Below, piece by piece: positions 1 to 6,485 of a stretch of 13,032 bases of DNA (position 1 is the first letter of the stretch; every line of letters starts with the position of its first letter). This stretch comes from JACPIL01 sp964362365 (GTDB lineage: Archaea > Nanobdellota > Nanobdellia > Woesearchaeales > GW2011-AR9), in contig CAYIEF010000030.1 in NCBI GenBank assembly GCA_964362365.1, positions 1 to 13,032 on the forward strand, written 5' to 3'. The translations under genes and the position numbers were made by a program. The notes below the pieces were generated by a model that saw only the letters and a program-made list of their open reading frames with translations, did no database searches and was not told where the DNA came from.

Positions 1-16
1 TTAATCTGCCGATTAA
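1..16. repeat. Short inverted repeat at window edge
   Basis: TTAATC and GATTAA form perfect 6-bp arms around a 4-nt spacer. An AT-rich TATA-like stretch lies at 30-38. Read leftward, that TATA would place a transcription start near position 8, on this repeat, so it could be an operator for a gene outside the window. This is inference from spacing alone. I see no gene in 1-74. Confidence 0.25.
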
Positions 17-74
17 TTGACAGTGTCCTATTATATAACTCTTATAGGGATTGCTTCCTTAAGAGATTAGAACT

Positions 75-551
75 CTACTTTCGCACGATTTTATGGATGT
101 TTTTAAAGAATGAAGAGGCATTATCTGATTCTTTTGCCGGCCCTATATTTGCTTGAGGTAATTTCTGATAGGTAAATTCTCCCCTCTTTCCTTTTTCTTT
201 TGAAAAGATGCCTAATAGCTCTTCCGCTCTCACTATCATCTTTTTGTAAATCTTCAATAACTCGAGATCCAGCTTTCCTGTTTTAACCAAATCGGTTTCA
301 AAAGCTTCGAGTGTCTTCTTATGTACTTCTGGAGCATTGGTTTTAATGCCTTCTTTGATTAGAATTGCTTTTGCAGCATAAAATATGTAATAATAGGAAT
401 GGCTTATCACCGCGCTATAGAAGGTGAAATCTTTTTCAAGCTTAAATTGTTCTTTTTGTAAGGTGGGGTTGCTCGAAATGCTGAAGAGCATTTGCGCCGC
501 CACTAGTTCATTTTCCGCTCTTTGAAGGAATAATTCAGCCCGATCATTCAT
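75..551 (-). CDS. HEPN-domain protein (putative toxin of HEPN/MNT pair)
   Basis: A 158-aa all-helical protein. The segment FYSAVISHSYYYIFYAAKA (about residues 44-62) is the characteristic second helix of HEPN (PF05168-type) proteins, and the frame ends in a helix (SFFKNIHKIV). HEPN proteins of this kind are usually RNA-directed toxins or binding partners of a small nucleotidyltransferase. The usual RX4-6H RNase motif is not visible. At the equivalent place there is RGEFTY, where other members have an R..(A/G)DY pattern, so RNase activity is uncertain. The start codon overlaps the stop of the upstream nucleotidyltransferase gene by 4 nt (ATGA), indicating translational coupling and a two-gene operon. 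The antitoxin-like gene comes first. I am sure of the HEPN fold and less sure of the activity. Confidence 0.8.
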   Translation of the reverse strand: MNDRAELFLQRAENELVAAQMLFSISSNPTLQKEQFKLEKDFTFYSAVISHSYYYIFYAAKAILIKEGIKTNAPEVHKKTLEAFETDLVKTGKLDLELLKIYKKMIVRAEELLGIFSKEKGKRGEFTYQKLPQANIGPAKESDNASSFFKNIHKIVRK

Positions 552-1159
552 TTTTTTCTTCGTCTTATCATGTTACAATATTCGATAAACCCGTAATAGA
601 TTAAGCTGTTTTTATATATTTGTTTCCCCACGTTCTCAATGTCGGCGTTGAGCATTTCTAAAAAATCGCTCCTTGTGAAAACGTGATAATCTATTGTTTT
701 CATTTCTCTTCTTTTTATGGTTTCCAAAAAAGGAGTAATTTCATTTTTTGTTTGTTCTGATTCAACAATAACAGCTACGTCTAAATCCGATTTTTCCGTA
801 GCATTGCCTTTAGCATAACTTCCAAATATGATTAATATAAAGAAATCAGTATATTTAGCAATTCTTTTCTGAAGTTCTTGCAGCACCTCCTTGGGAAATT
901 TTCTTTTGGTGAGATCCAGCTGATTTAAGATATTAAGATACGATAAAGTCAAATTACGATCTAAATCTAGTTGATAAGTAATCACATTCCCTATTTTTGC
1001 CGCTTGGACAAGGCTCTGCTTTTGAAATTCTTTCAACGCTATCTGCACTATATTGTTTGATTTCTGTTTGCTTTGTTTTTTAATTTGCTTAAAAGTAAGA
1101 CTTGCAAAAACATCCTTCAAAAACACGCTTAAAATTTTTAGTTGTTCTTTCGTCAGCAT
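548..1159 (-). CDS. wHTH-fused minimal nucleotidyltransferase (putative antitoxin)
   Basis: A 203-aa protein in two parts. Residues 1-75 look like a winged helix-turn-helix DNA-binding domain (LTFKQIKKQS, then NNIVQIALKEFQKQSLV as recognition helix and a short wing). Residues 85-200 are a polymerase-beta-type nucleotidyltransferase. The signature is G113-S114, ten residues, then D125-L-D127, with a likely third acidic residue at D157 (TIDYHV). MNT proteins of HEPN/MNT modules neutralise the HEPN partner, in studied cases by AMPylating it. The fused wHTH suggests that this one also regulates its own promoter. The start is supported by a TATA-like box about 25 nt upstream, giving a leaderless mRNA. 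The gene overlaps the downstream HEPN gene by 4 nt. Confidence 0.85.
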   Translation of the reverse strand: MLTKEQLKILSVFLKDVFASLTFKQIKKQSKQKSNNIVQIALKEFQKQSLVQAAKIGNVITYQLDLDRNLTLSYLNILNQLDLTKRKFPKEVLQELQKRIAKYTDFFILIIFGSYAKGNATEKSDLDVAVIVESEQTKNEITPFLETIKRREMKTIDYHVFTRSDFLEMLNADIENVGKQIYKNSLIYYGFIEYCNMIRRRKK

Positions 1160-1181
1160 AACTAGTCAATTATGAGGCTCT

Positions 1182-1189
1182 TTATAAGT
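1182..1189 (-). promoter_or_regulatory. TATA box of the wHTH-MNT/HEPN operon
   Basis: Read on the minus strand the sequence is CTTATAAA, about 25 nt upstream of the ATG at 1159. This spacing predicts a transcript starting at or next to the start codon. Confidence 0.5.
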
Positions 1190-1192
1190 TTT

Positions 1193-1225
1193 ACCTATTT
1201 TTTGGTTATTATCAACCTATTTTTA
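1193..1225. repeat. Two ACCTATTTTT direct repeats, 22-bp period (possible operator)
   Basis: ACCTATTTTT occurs at 1193 and again at 1215, exactly 22 bp apart, about two helical turns. They lie immediately upstream of the TATA box of the wHTH-MNT operon. The second copy continues into AGGT, forming an ACCT/AGGT inverted pair (1215-1228). The position and phasing fit a binding site for the operon's own winged helix-turn-helix protein. That link is inference. Confidence 0.4.
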
Positions 1226-1309
1226 GGTAGAAGCAATTTAACGCAAAGGCGGAAATTAAAAAAGAAGAAAAAATTACTTGGTTTGGATTAACGTAAAACT
1301 ACCATAACA

Positions 1310-1319
1310 TTTTTATATA
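1310..1319 (+). promoter_or_regulatory. TATA box of the AbrB/RelE module
   Basis: The AT-rich TTTTTATATA block ends 20 nt before the ATG at 1340. Its position predicts a leaderless transcript. It abuts the palindrome at 1319-1338. Confidence 0.55.
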
Positions 1320-1338
1320 AGTAAGATTAATCTTACTT
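1319..1338. promoter_or_regulatory. Perfect 20-bp palindromic operator
   Basis: AAGTAAGATT is followed directly by its reverse complement AATCTTACTT, with no mismatch and no spacer. The site fills the space between the TATA box and the ATG of the AbrB-type antitoxin gene, so a bound protein would cover the transcription start. AbrB/MazE-type antitoxins commonly repress their own promoter through such palindromes. The assignment to this antitoxin is inference from position. Confidence 0.65.
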
Positions 1339-1339
1339 T

Positions 1340-1606
1340 ATGGCACAAATAGAAATAACCAAGTTGAGTTCCAAAGGGCAGATCGTAATTCCGCAAGAGA
1401 TGAGGAAAGGGTTCCATGAAGGAGAAAAGTTTGTGGTAATGAAAGCAGGGAAACAACTTATCCTTAAAAGTATTGAAGACTTTGATGAAAATATCGAAGA
1501 AGACTTCGAATTTGCCAGGAGAACTGAAGAAGCCTGGAAAAGATATGAAAAAGGAGAGTTTGTTTCAAAATCAGTAGATGATTTCTTAGCGGAGCTAGAT
1601 GAATGA
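1340..1606 (+). CDS. AbrB/SpoVT-type antitoxin
   Basis: An 88-aa protein. Residues 3-48 form a swapped-hairpin AbrB DNA-binding domain with the hallmark ITKLSSKGQIVIPQEMRKG, followed by a second beta segment (GEKFVVMKAGKQLILKSI). The rest is a charged, mostly acidic helical tail (residues 50-88) ending VDDFLAELDE. A tail like this wraps and neutralises a RelE-type toxin. The next gene, a RelE-like protein, starts inside this stop codon (ATGA overlap), so the two form a standard antitoxin-first operon. Autoregulation is suggested by the perfect palindrome over the start site. The ATG fits the TATA spacing. Confidence 0.88.
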   Translation: MAQIEITKLSSKGQIVIPQEMRKGFHEGEKFVVMKAGKQLILKSIEDFDENIEEDFEFARRTEEAWKRYEKGEFVSKSVDDFLAELDE

Positions 1607-1848
1607 ACATAGATTATTCTCCAAACTTTCTTTCTATTATTCGCAAGATTAAAAATAACGCTGACCAGGAAAAAATCAAAAAGCAGATTAGGAAAATCAT
1701 TGAAAATCCGGAGATAGGAAAGCCTATGAGATATGCGCGAAATGGAACAAGAGAAGTATACCTGGGTTCTTTCCGCCTTTCATACGCGTATCTTAAGGAA
1801 GAGGATAAAATTATCTTTTTAGACTTGTATCATAAAGATGAACAATAA
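1603..1848 (+). CDS. RelE/ParE-family toxin
   Basis: An 81-aa basic protein with the RelE/ParE layout: two N-terminal helices (SPNFLSIIRKIK, QEKIKKQIRKIIENP) followed by a beta-sheet. The family-typical string GKPMRYARNGTREVYLGSFR is followed by LSYAYLKEEDKIIFLDLYHKDE. RelE proteins cut mRNA on the ribosome and ParE proteins inhibit gyrase. The arginines in the central strands and the C-terminal YHKDE fit the RelE/YoeB-like side, but sequence alone does not settle the target. It is coupled to the antitoxin gene by a 4-nt overlap. The length is normal, with no sign of decay. Confidence 0.82.
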   Translation: MNIDYSPNFLSIIRKIKNNADQEKIKKQIRKIIENPEIGKPMRYARNGTREVYLGSFRLSYAYLKEEDKIIFLDLYHKDEQ

Positions 1849-1859
1849 TCAGCATTAAA

Positions 1860-1868
1860 TATTTAAAT
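1860..1868 (+). promoter_or_regulatory. TATA box of tyrS
   Basis: TATTTAAAT-like sequence lies 22-30 nt upstream of the tyrS ATG, just after the RelE gene, so tyrS has its own promoter and probably a leaderless mRNA. Confidence 0.5.
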
Positions 1869-1889
1869 CCCCTATCTTTCTACCAAACA

Positions 1890-2909
1890 ATGACTCCTGA
1901 ACAAAGACTGGCTTTAATCAAGCGCAATACTCAGGAAATAGTCACTGAAGCAGAACTTTTAGATTTACTGAAAAAGAAAAAACAGCCGGTAGTCTATCTT
2001 GGCACAGCTATTACTGGAAGACCACATATAGGCTATTATGTCTGGGTTTTGAAGATGGCTGATTTTCTCAAAGCAGGATTCAAAGTAAAGGTCTTGCTGG
2101 CAGACATCCATGGCGCATTAGACAATACTCCGTGGGACGTTCTTGAAAAGCGCTACAAATATTATTCCAGCATTATTCCTCTCATGTTTCAGTCTGTGGG
2201 TGCAGATGCAAAAAACATTGAAATTGTTAAAGGTTCAGAATTTCAATTAAAGAAAGAGTATATTTTGGACATGCTAAAGCTATCCACGCACACGTCAATT
2301 CATGATGCGACTAAAGCTGCTTCAGAAGTGGTAAAGTTTGGCGACAGCCCTAAGTTGAGCGGCGTAATTTATCCGTTAATGCAGGCGCTGGATGAGGAAT
2401 ACTTGGGCGCAGACGTGCAGTACGGCGGAATAGACCAACGAAAGATCCTCATGTACGCTCGTGAATATCTGCCTAAAGTCGGCTATAAACCACGAGTGGA
2501 ATTCATGACTCCTTTAATTCCTGGCTTAATTGGCAAGAAGATGTCCGCGTCTGATCCTAAATCGAAAATTGATCTTCTTGACGATGAGAAAACTGTGCAA
2601 GACAAAGTTCGCGGAGCATATTGTGAAGAAGGAAAGCTGGAAGACAACGGTGTGTTAGCTTTCTTAAAATTAGTAGTCGTGACGTTGAAGCAGGACAAAA
2701 AAGAGAAGTTTGTGATTGAAAGGCCAGCAAAGTTTGGTGGGAATATATCTTTCAGCAGCTATGAAGAGCTGGAAAAAGCCTTCTTAGAAAGGAAGCTTCA
2801 TCCTCTTGATTTGAAAAACGCATTAGCAAAGGAAATTAATCTTCTTCTGGAACCGTTTAGGAAGAATAAAGCAAAGTTGGATAGGATTGCAATGGAAGCG
2901 TATGGTTAA
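1890..2909 (+). CDS. tyrS: Tyrosyl-tRNA synthetase, archaeal type
   Basis: A 339-aa class I aminoacyl-tRNA synthetase that charges tRNA-Tyr in the cytoplasm. The Rossmann catalytic domain carries the HIGH-type motif PHIGY at 45-49 and the KMSAS loop at 217-221. Tyrosine-pocket residues match the archaeal pattern: Y36 in VVYLGT, Y161 and Q165 and D168 in YPLMQALD, and Q183 in GGIDQRK. The short C-terminal helical domain and lack of an S4 domain match archaeal and eukaryotic TyrRS rather than bacterial ones. The related TrpRS is less likely because the tyrosine-binding YPxxQxxD set is intact. The stop codon overlaps by 4 nt the stop of the convergent gene (TTAA). Confidence 0.95.
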   Translation: MTPEQRLALIKRNTQEIVTEAELLDLLKKKKQPVVYLGTAITGRPHIGYYVWVLKMADFLKAGFKVKVLLADIHGALDNTPWDVLEKRYKYYSSIIPLMFQSVGADAKNIEIVKGSEFQLKKEYILDMLKLSTHTSIHDATKAASEVVKFGDSPKLSGVIYPLMQALDEEYLGADVQYGGIDQRKILMYAREYLPKVGYKPRVEFMTPLIPGLIGKKMSASDPKSKIDLLDDEKTVQDKVRGAYCEEGKLEDNGVLAFLKLVVVTLKQDKKEKFVIERPAKFGGNISFSSYEELEKAFLERKLHPLDLKNALAKEINLLLEPFRKNKAKLDRIAMEAYG

Positions 2910-3340
2910 AGTTCACCATCATAAAGCCCGGCATCTACTTTCTTCCTGAACTCTTCATCAAGTTCGTATCTTACTTCTTCCTTAAATTCTTGAAAAACTG
3001 CTCTAGCAAGGTGATTATAACTTTCCATAGCTCTTGTAGTTGTTTCTCGCGAAAACATTACTTTTAGGGCTAGAGGCAGGGATTTAATGCCGCCTAGCAT
3101 GGCAGTAGCATACAGGAGCATTATCTTTTTGGATAAAGGCAATTTTGCTTCTTCATAACAGATGGGATCTACCTCTCCTTTGCCAAGCTCCACTTGAAAA
3201 CTGTCACGTACTTCCGATCCGGCGCTTTCAAGTTTAGCCACCAAATCTTGATGTTCCGGGAGTTCATGTTCGCAGTTATATGTTTGGTACAATGCTCGCA
3301 ATCTATCTGCTAAATTTTCTGATTCATTTGTTGTTTTCAT
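2906..3340 (-). CDS. Hypothetical protein with one hydrophobic segment
   Basis: A 144-aa protein that I do not recognise. It is largely helical and charged (N-terminal SENLADRLRALYQTYN, C-terminal FQEFKEEVRYELDEEFRKKV), with one hydrophobic stretch at about 73-96 that could be a membrane anchor or a buried helix. It is the last gene of a minus-strand operon after the M16 peptidase and the 296-aa protein, with only 10 nt before it. A good SD sequence (GAGGGATG) begins in the upstream stop codon, which supports this start and the co-transcription. Function unknown. Confidence 0.75.
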   Translation of the reverse strand: MKTTNESENLADRLRALYQTYNCEHELPEHQDLVAKLESAGSEVRDSFQVELGKGEVDPICYEEAKLPLSKKIMLLYATAMLGGIKSLPLALKVMFSRETTTRAMESYNHLARAVFQEFKEEVRYELDEEFRKKVDAGLYDGEL

Positions 3341-3350
3341 TTTTCATCCC

Positions 3351-4241
3351 TCATATAAATCCAATACTTTTCAACAGAGCTTCTTGGTTTTCTCGGTTTA
3401 ATTCTGCAGTAAAATCTTTCAACACCTTTGGGAATGCTGCACGTTCTTCTAACAACCTATTCATTTCATTGTTAATCTCTGGGCTGATGTTCAGAAATTG
3501 GGTTGCCTTTGCATAATAATTTTTCCGACCATAATTATCTGTTACATGATGGTCATAAACCGTGATAGTTCCATTATCTCCAGAAGAAAAACAAACTCCC
3601 ATAGAGTAGAAGCGGTTCAAATCACCCTGGATATAATCAATCGCCGGCAGACTGCCTTTATTTTTCATAACAACCGTATCTGCTTTTTTCATCTGAAAAT
3701 ATTTTGTTGTGGGGTTTTTTAATTCTTTAATTGCCATCGCCGGCATAATTACTGGTGCAAATGTCAAAGCGGTCATTCCCAAAGCTCCATCTCCAGATTT
3801 ATCCTCAGATTCATCCCTATTTGCAGCAGCATACGCGCAAAGAAGAGGAACAGTTATCAGCATGATTGGAGTAAGTAGTCCTGCAGCAAGACTAGTTCCG
3901 ATATGTTTCCAATCTCGTGGAGCATGAGGAACAAGTTCTAATTCTTCTACTACTTTTCCAAATTGATCTGGTATTTTCTGTTTCAGCTGTGCCTGATAAG
4001 ATTTCTGAGCAAAATCATCTACTGCATCATCAAATCCTGCCGGTAAGCTACTATACTCCGGTTCTTTTGTAACAATATTTAGTACATCAAAATCAATAAA
4101 TCCACTCTCTTGTCGCAGAGGTGCATAAAGTACTTCATCTTGCTTTTTCCCATACATCACCCCTATTCCATTCTTAAACTCAGCAATAACAACATCTTCA
4201 TCATACCGATGAACTTCTTTTATCATGTCTTGCAGATTCAT
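3351..4241 (-). CDS. Hypothetical protein with two predicted membrane segments
   Basis: A 296-aa protein that I do not recognise. Residues 1-110 look like a soluble alpha/beta region. Residues about 113-140 and 152-172 are hydrophobic and could form a membrane hairpin, joined by a short acidic, glycine-rich turn (NRDESEDKSGDG). Residues 175-296 are soluble again, with an NGTITVYDHHVTDNYG stretch and a helical C-terminus. The gene lies 39 nt after the M16 peptidase gene and 10 nt before the 144-aa gene. A GAGGT SD sequence precedes the ATG, so the three probably form one operon. It may act with the peptidase at the membrane, which is speculation from context. Confidence 0.75.
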   Translation of the reverse strand: MNLQDMIKEVHRYDEDVVIAEFKNGIGVMYGKKQDEVLYAPLRQESGFIDFDVLNIVTKEPEYSSLPAGFDDAVDDFAQKSYQAQLKQKIPDQFGKVVEELELVPHAPRDWKHIGTSLAAGLLTPIMLITVPLLCAYAAANRDESEDKSGDGALGMTALTFAPVIMPAMAIKELKNPTTKYFQMKKADTVVMKNKGSLPAIDYIQGDLNRFYSMGVCFSSGDNGTITVYDHHVTDNYGRKNYYAKATQFLNISPEINNEMNRLLEERAAFPKVLKDFTAELNRENQEALLKSIGFI

Positions 4242-4280
4242 TTTATTTACCTCTGGGGACAGGCAAAACCACTTTAATAA

Positions 4281-5483
4281 TCACTTCCCCTCCAGCACTA
4301 CTTGCGCATAATGTTTGAAATACTTCTCCACTACTCTCTTTACATCAGCCACAGTAACTTTCTTTATCCTACGCAAATATTCATTCATCTCTTCTGCGCT
4401 TTTAACTTGCTCCCAAAATAATAACTGATCAGCAACTTTCTGTGTATCCTCTATCTCCAGCAGATAATCCCCTTCGATGAAATCCTGCGCTTCTTTTACT
4501 TCTTCCTCAGAAACATTGTTTAAGCCCTGGATTTCTTCCAGCATAAGGTTCTTCACTAAATCAATATTTTTTTTATCAATGATTGCATAAGCGGCAAAGT
4601 AGCCAAAATTGATATCATTCAGCACTTGTGTTCCCACATCATATCCTAATCCGCGCTTACTGCGGATTTCTGTGAACATCTTGCCGCTCTGTCCTCGTCC
4701 AAGAATCCCGTTAATAACGTCCAAAACATACGAATCAGCATGTCCTCTTGATACGGTCTTAAAACCAAGGATCAAATGAGTGTTGAATATTTTTTTCTTT
4801 AACCATACTTTTTTATTTCTCTTTAGAGTTGGTTCAGCAGAAAAATCCATTCTAGCAATTTTCCCTTTCTCAAACACAAAATTTTTTTCTATCTCCTTTC
4901 TACAATTTGGGACATCGCCGACAATAGAAACTACCATATTGTTTGGGACATAATGTTTCTTAAAGAACCGTTCTACTTTCTCCCTGTTCAATGCCTTAAT
5001 CACCTTTACATTGCCGTAAGTAGGAAATTTACAAGGATGCTTTTCAAACAGATTCTGCTGCAATAAGATCCATTGGTGGTATCGCGGCTCATCGTAGATC
5101 ATGGCAATTTCCTTTAACACCACATTTTTTTCTTTCTTTATATCCTCTTCCCGCAGCAAAGGATCCTGTAAAATATCAGCCAACACATCAACAGCAATAG
5201 AGAAATGCTTCTTTAACACCTTGGCATAAAAACAAGTCTTTTCGGTAGAGGTATAAGCATTAAAGTCTCCTCCAATCCGTTCAAGTTCATTGGAAATTTC
5301 CTTGTTGGTGGGTCTTTTTGAGGTTCCTTCAAAAAGGATGTGTTCCAAAAAATGTGATATCCCCCGTTCATGCCCCTTTTCATGACAGCTGCCAACCTTT
5401 ATCATCACTTCTACTACCACAGAATTGCTTTTTTTAGGATAATAAAGTACAGTTAATCCATTGCCTAAAACCACTTTTTTCAT
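4281..5483 (-). CDS. M16-family zinc metallopeptidase (insulinase/processing-peptidase type)
   Basis: A 400-aa protein close to the usual length of M16B peptidases. The inverted zinc motif HFLEH is at 44-48 (H44 and H48 bind zinc, E47 is catalytic). The third ligand is E125 in VVLKEI, exactly 76 residues after H48, as in HXXEH-X74-76-E. The C-terminal half is the second, inactive M16 domain, with the conserved RSKRGLGY segment near 274-281 that helps bind substrate. The family degrades or processes short, unfolded peptides in a clamshell formed by two halves, so this protein probably works as a homodimer. No signal peptide is evident. A TATA-like box about 26 nt upstream fits a leaderless start, and two unknown genes follow in the operon. 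Confidence 0.92.
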   Translation of the reverse strand: MKKVVLGNGLTVLYYPKKSNSVVVEVMIKVGSCHEKGHERGISHFLEHILFEGTSKRPTNKEISNELERIGGDFNAYTSTEKTCFYAKVLKKHFSIAVDVLADILQDPLLREEDIKKEKNVVLKEIAMIYDEPRYHQWILLQQNLFEKHPCKFPTYGNVKVIKALNREKVERFFKKHYVPNNMVVSIVGDVPNCRKEIEKNFVFEKGKIARMDFSAEPTLKRNKKVWLKKKIFNTHLILGFKTVSRGHADSYVLDVINGILGRGQSGKMFTEIRSKRGLGYDVGTQVLNDINFGYFAAYAIIDKKNIDLVKNLMLEEIQGLNNVSEEEVKEAQDFIEGDYLLEIEDTQKVADQLLFWEQVKSAEEMNEYLRRIKKVTVADVKRVVEKYFKHYAQVVLEGK

Positions 5484-5504
5484 GGGCGAAATGTTATTTC
5501 CATG

Positions 5505-5512
5505 GTTTATAA
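5505..5512 (-). promoter_or_regulatory. TATA box of the M16 peptidase operon
   Basis: GTTTATAA on the plus strand (TTATAAAC on minus) is centred about 26 nt upstream of the ATG at 5483, which fits a leaderless transcript. Confidence 0.45.
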
Positions 5513-5576
5513 TGGTTGCGGGTGGGTATTCTTAAGATAGCAAAATCATCAAATAGAGGATTATTCCTTCATAAAA

Positions 5577-5627
5577 CATATAAATAACTCTTTTACTTTT
5601 GGAATAATAAGAAGAGGAAAGTGGAGG
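5577..5627 (+). promoter_or_regulatory. Promoter and SD of the 129-aa gene
   Basis: CATATAAATA at 5577-5586 is TATA-like and would place the transcript start near 5606. A strong GGAGG at 5623-5627 lies 7 nt before the ATG at 5635. Unlike most first genes here, this mRNA probably has a short leader of about 30 nt. Confidence 0.5.
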
Positions 5628-5634
5628 CATTATT

Positions 5635-6024
5635 ATGAGTAAGAAAACTGGATTAGAATATGTAGTGATAGAAGAACATACACATCCGATGGTAAAGAGT
5701 CCTTCTTATGATGACTTTCGAACTTTTAAATCTTTAGAAGGTGTTGAAAAGTATTTAACCCAGTACCCCAGGCAAGAGGATGACGGAACTTGGGATTGGG
5801 AAGTTACAGCACATATCGCAGCATGTTTAAGTTCTAACCAGGTTAATAAGAAAGGAACTTATTTTGTCCTATATGAAGATTCAGGAGAAAAGAGAGCGAC
5901 TAAGCATAAATCTTTATCTGCTGCTAGCGAAGCTGCTGACAGATGGAAAAAAGTAAACCCTTTTGGCGAAGCATTCATAGCGAGAGAGCTTGAATTTGAG
6001 TATGAGTTACATATTAAAGAATAA
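5635..6024 (+). CDS. Hypothetical 129-aa protein
   Basis: I do not recognise this protein. It is soluble and rich in charged and aromatic residues, with no membrane segment or clear catalytic motif. It has an N-terminal strand (LEYVVIEEHTHP), a central GTWDWEVTAH stretch, and a C-terminal helix-strand pair (SAASEAADRWKKV, GEAFIARELEFEYEL). The GGAGG SD 7 nt upstream supports the start. The last three codons and stop (IKE-stop) fall in a 16-nt sequence that recurs exactly at 11001-11016, upstream of the paralogous MNT gene, so the 3' end may have been altered by insertion of the downstream cassette. Confidence 0.7.
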   Translation: MSKKTGLEYVVIEEHTHPMVKSPSYDDFRTFKSLEGVEKYLTQYPRQEDDGTWDWEVTAHIAACLSSNQVNKKGTYFVLYEDSGEKRATKHKSLSAASEAADRWKKVNPFGEAFIARELEFEYELHIKE

Positions 6025-6028
6025 TTTT
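6013..6028 (+). repeat. 16-nt repeat, copy 1 (left edge of MNT cassette A)
   Basis: ATTAAAGAATAATTTT here is identical to 11001-11016. Both copies lie just upstream of the two paralogous MNT genes and just at the end of unrelated genes. It is AT-rich, so chance similarity is possible, but the equivalent placement suggests a shared cassette boundary. Confidence 0.5.
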
Positions 6029-6031
6029 TTT
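6025..6031 (+). terminator. Oligo-T terminator candidate
   Basis: A run of seven T follows directly on the stop codon of the 129-aa gene. Archaeal transcription commonly ends at such oligo-T runs without a hairpin. Confidence 0.35.
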
Positions 6032-6056
6032 ATTTATTGCTTATCTTACAAAATAC

Positions 6057-6068
6057 TTTAAATAGTAT
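6057..6068 (+). promoter_or_regulatory. TATA box of MNT cassette A (TTTAAATAGTAT)
   Basis: The 12-mer is identical to the one upstream of the second MNT copy (11014-11025). It is followed 29 nt after its first base by the ATG, which fits a leaderless mRNA. The peptidase gene at 6486 has no clear TATA of its own and may be transcribed from here. Confidence 0.55.
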
Positions 6069-6085
6069 CATCTCTTTCTTACCTT

Positions 6086-6379
6086 ATGAAAATCAAAGAC
6101 AAAAAGCTGCAAAGAATAGCCAAAATAGCTGTGCCCATCTTAAAGAAGAACGGGGTAGTGAAAGCAGGAATATTTGGCAGTTACGCTAGGGGAGAAGCAA
6201 AGAAGAGAAGTGATATTGATATTTTAGTAAAAACAAAAAGGATGGGTTTGCTGGCATTTGCTCATATAAAAGTGGAACTGGAAGATAAGTTAAAGAAAAA
6301 AGTTGATCTGGTAGAATATGAAACTATAAAAGCTCTGATAAAGAAAGAAATTTTAGCAGACGAAGTCAGAAGACTATGA
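6086..6379 (+). CDS. Minimal nucleotidyltransferase (MNT antitoxin, copy A)
   Basis: A 97-aa single-domain polymerase-beta-type nucleotidyltransferase of the MntA kind. The GSX10DXD signature is complete (G31-S32, D43-I-D45), with a later acidic strand KKVDLVEY. It is a close paralogue of the gene at 11045: residues 17-43 are identical, while the segment after the active-site strand (about 46-70) has diverged. In known modules MntA AMPylates a tyrosine of the HepT toxin. Here the toxin frame that starts in the stop codon (ATGA) is only a 32-codon remnant, so this is an antitoxin without a functional toxin next to it. It could still act on the intact HepT at 11338. The start is supported by the paralogue and the TATA spacing. 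Confidence 0.9.
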   Translation: MKIKDKKLQRIAKIAVPILKKNGVVKAGIFGSYARGEAKKRSDIDILVKTKRMGLLAFAHIKVELEDKLKKKVDLVEYETIKALIKKEILADEVRRL

Positions 6380-6474
6380 TCAGAAAACCAGAACTTTATA
6401 TTAAAGAGGAAATTCCTCAGCTCAAGAAACAAATTCTGGAAATTCTAGAATCAGAAACTAAAGAAAAGAAGTAG
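6376..6474 (+). pseudogene. Internally deleted HepT/HEPN toxin remnant (32 codons)
   Basis: An open frame of 32 codons starts at the ATGA overlap with the MNT stop, exactly as the toxin gene does in the paralogous pair. Its first residues (RKPELYI) resemble the start of the intact toxin (KKNELIFI). The rest (KEEIPQLKKQILEILE) resembles the toxin's last helix (KVEVPKLKKQMREIME). About 80 middle residues are missing, including the region that holds RX4HXY in the intact protein. The reading frame is preserved through the deletion. It cannot be an RNase. It may be dead, or a short peptide kept for binding the antitoxin or for coupling to the next gene, whose SD (GGAG, 6474-6477) uses the last base of this stop codon. 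Confidence 0.7.
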
Positions 6475-6485
6475 GAGATTTTACC

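Noticed and set aside
3280..3927. Plus-strand frames opposite the 296-aa and 144-aa genes
   Set aside because: No SD, no recognisable domain, and the minus-strand genes have good SDs and operon spacing.
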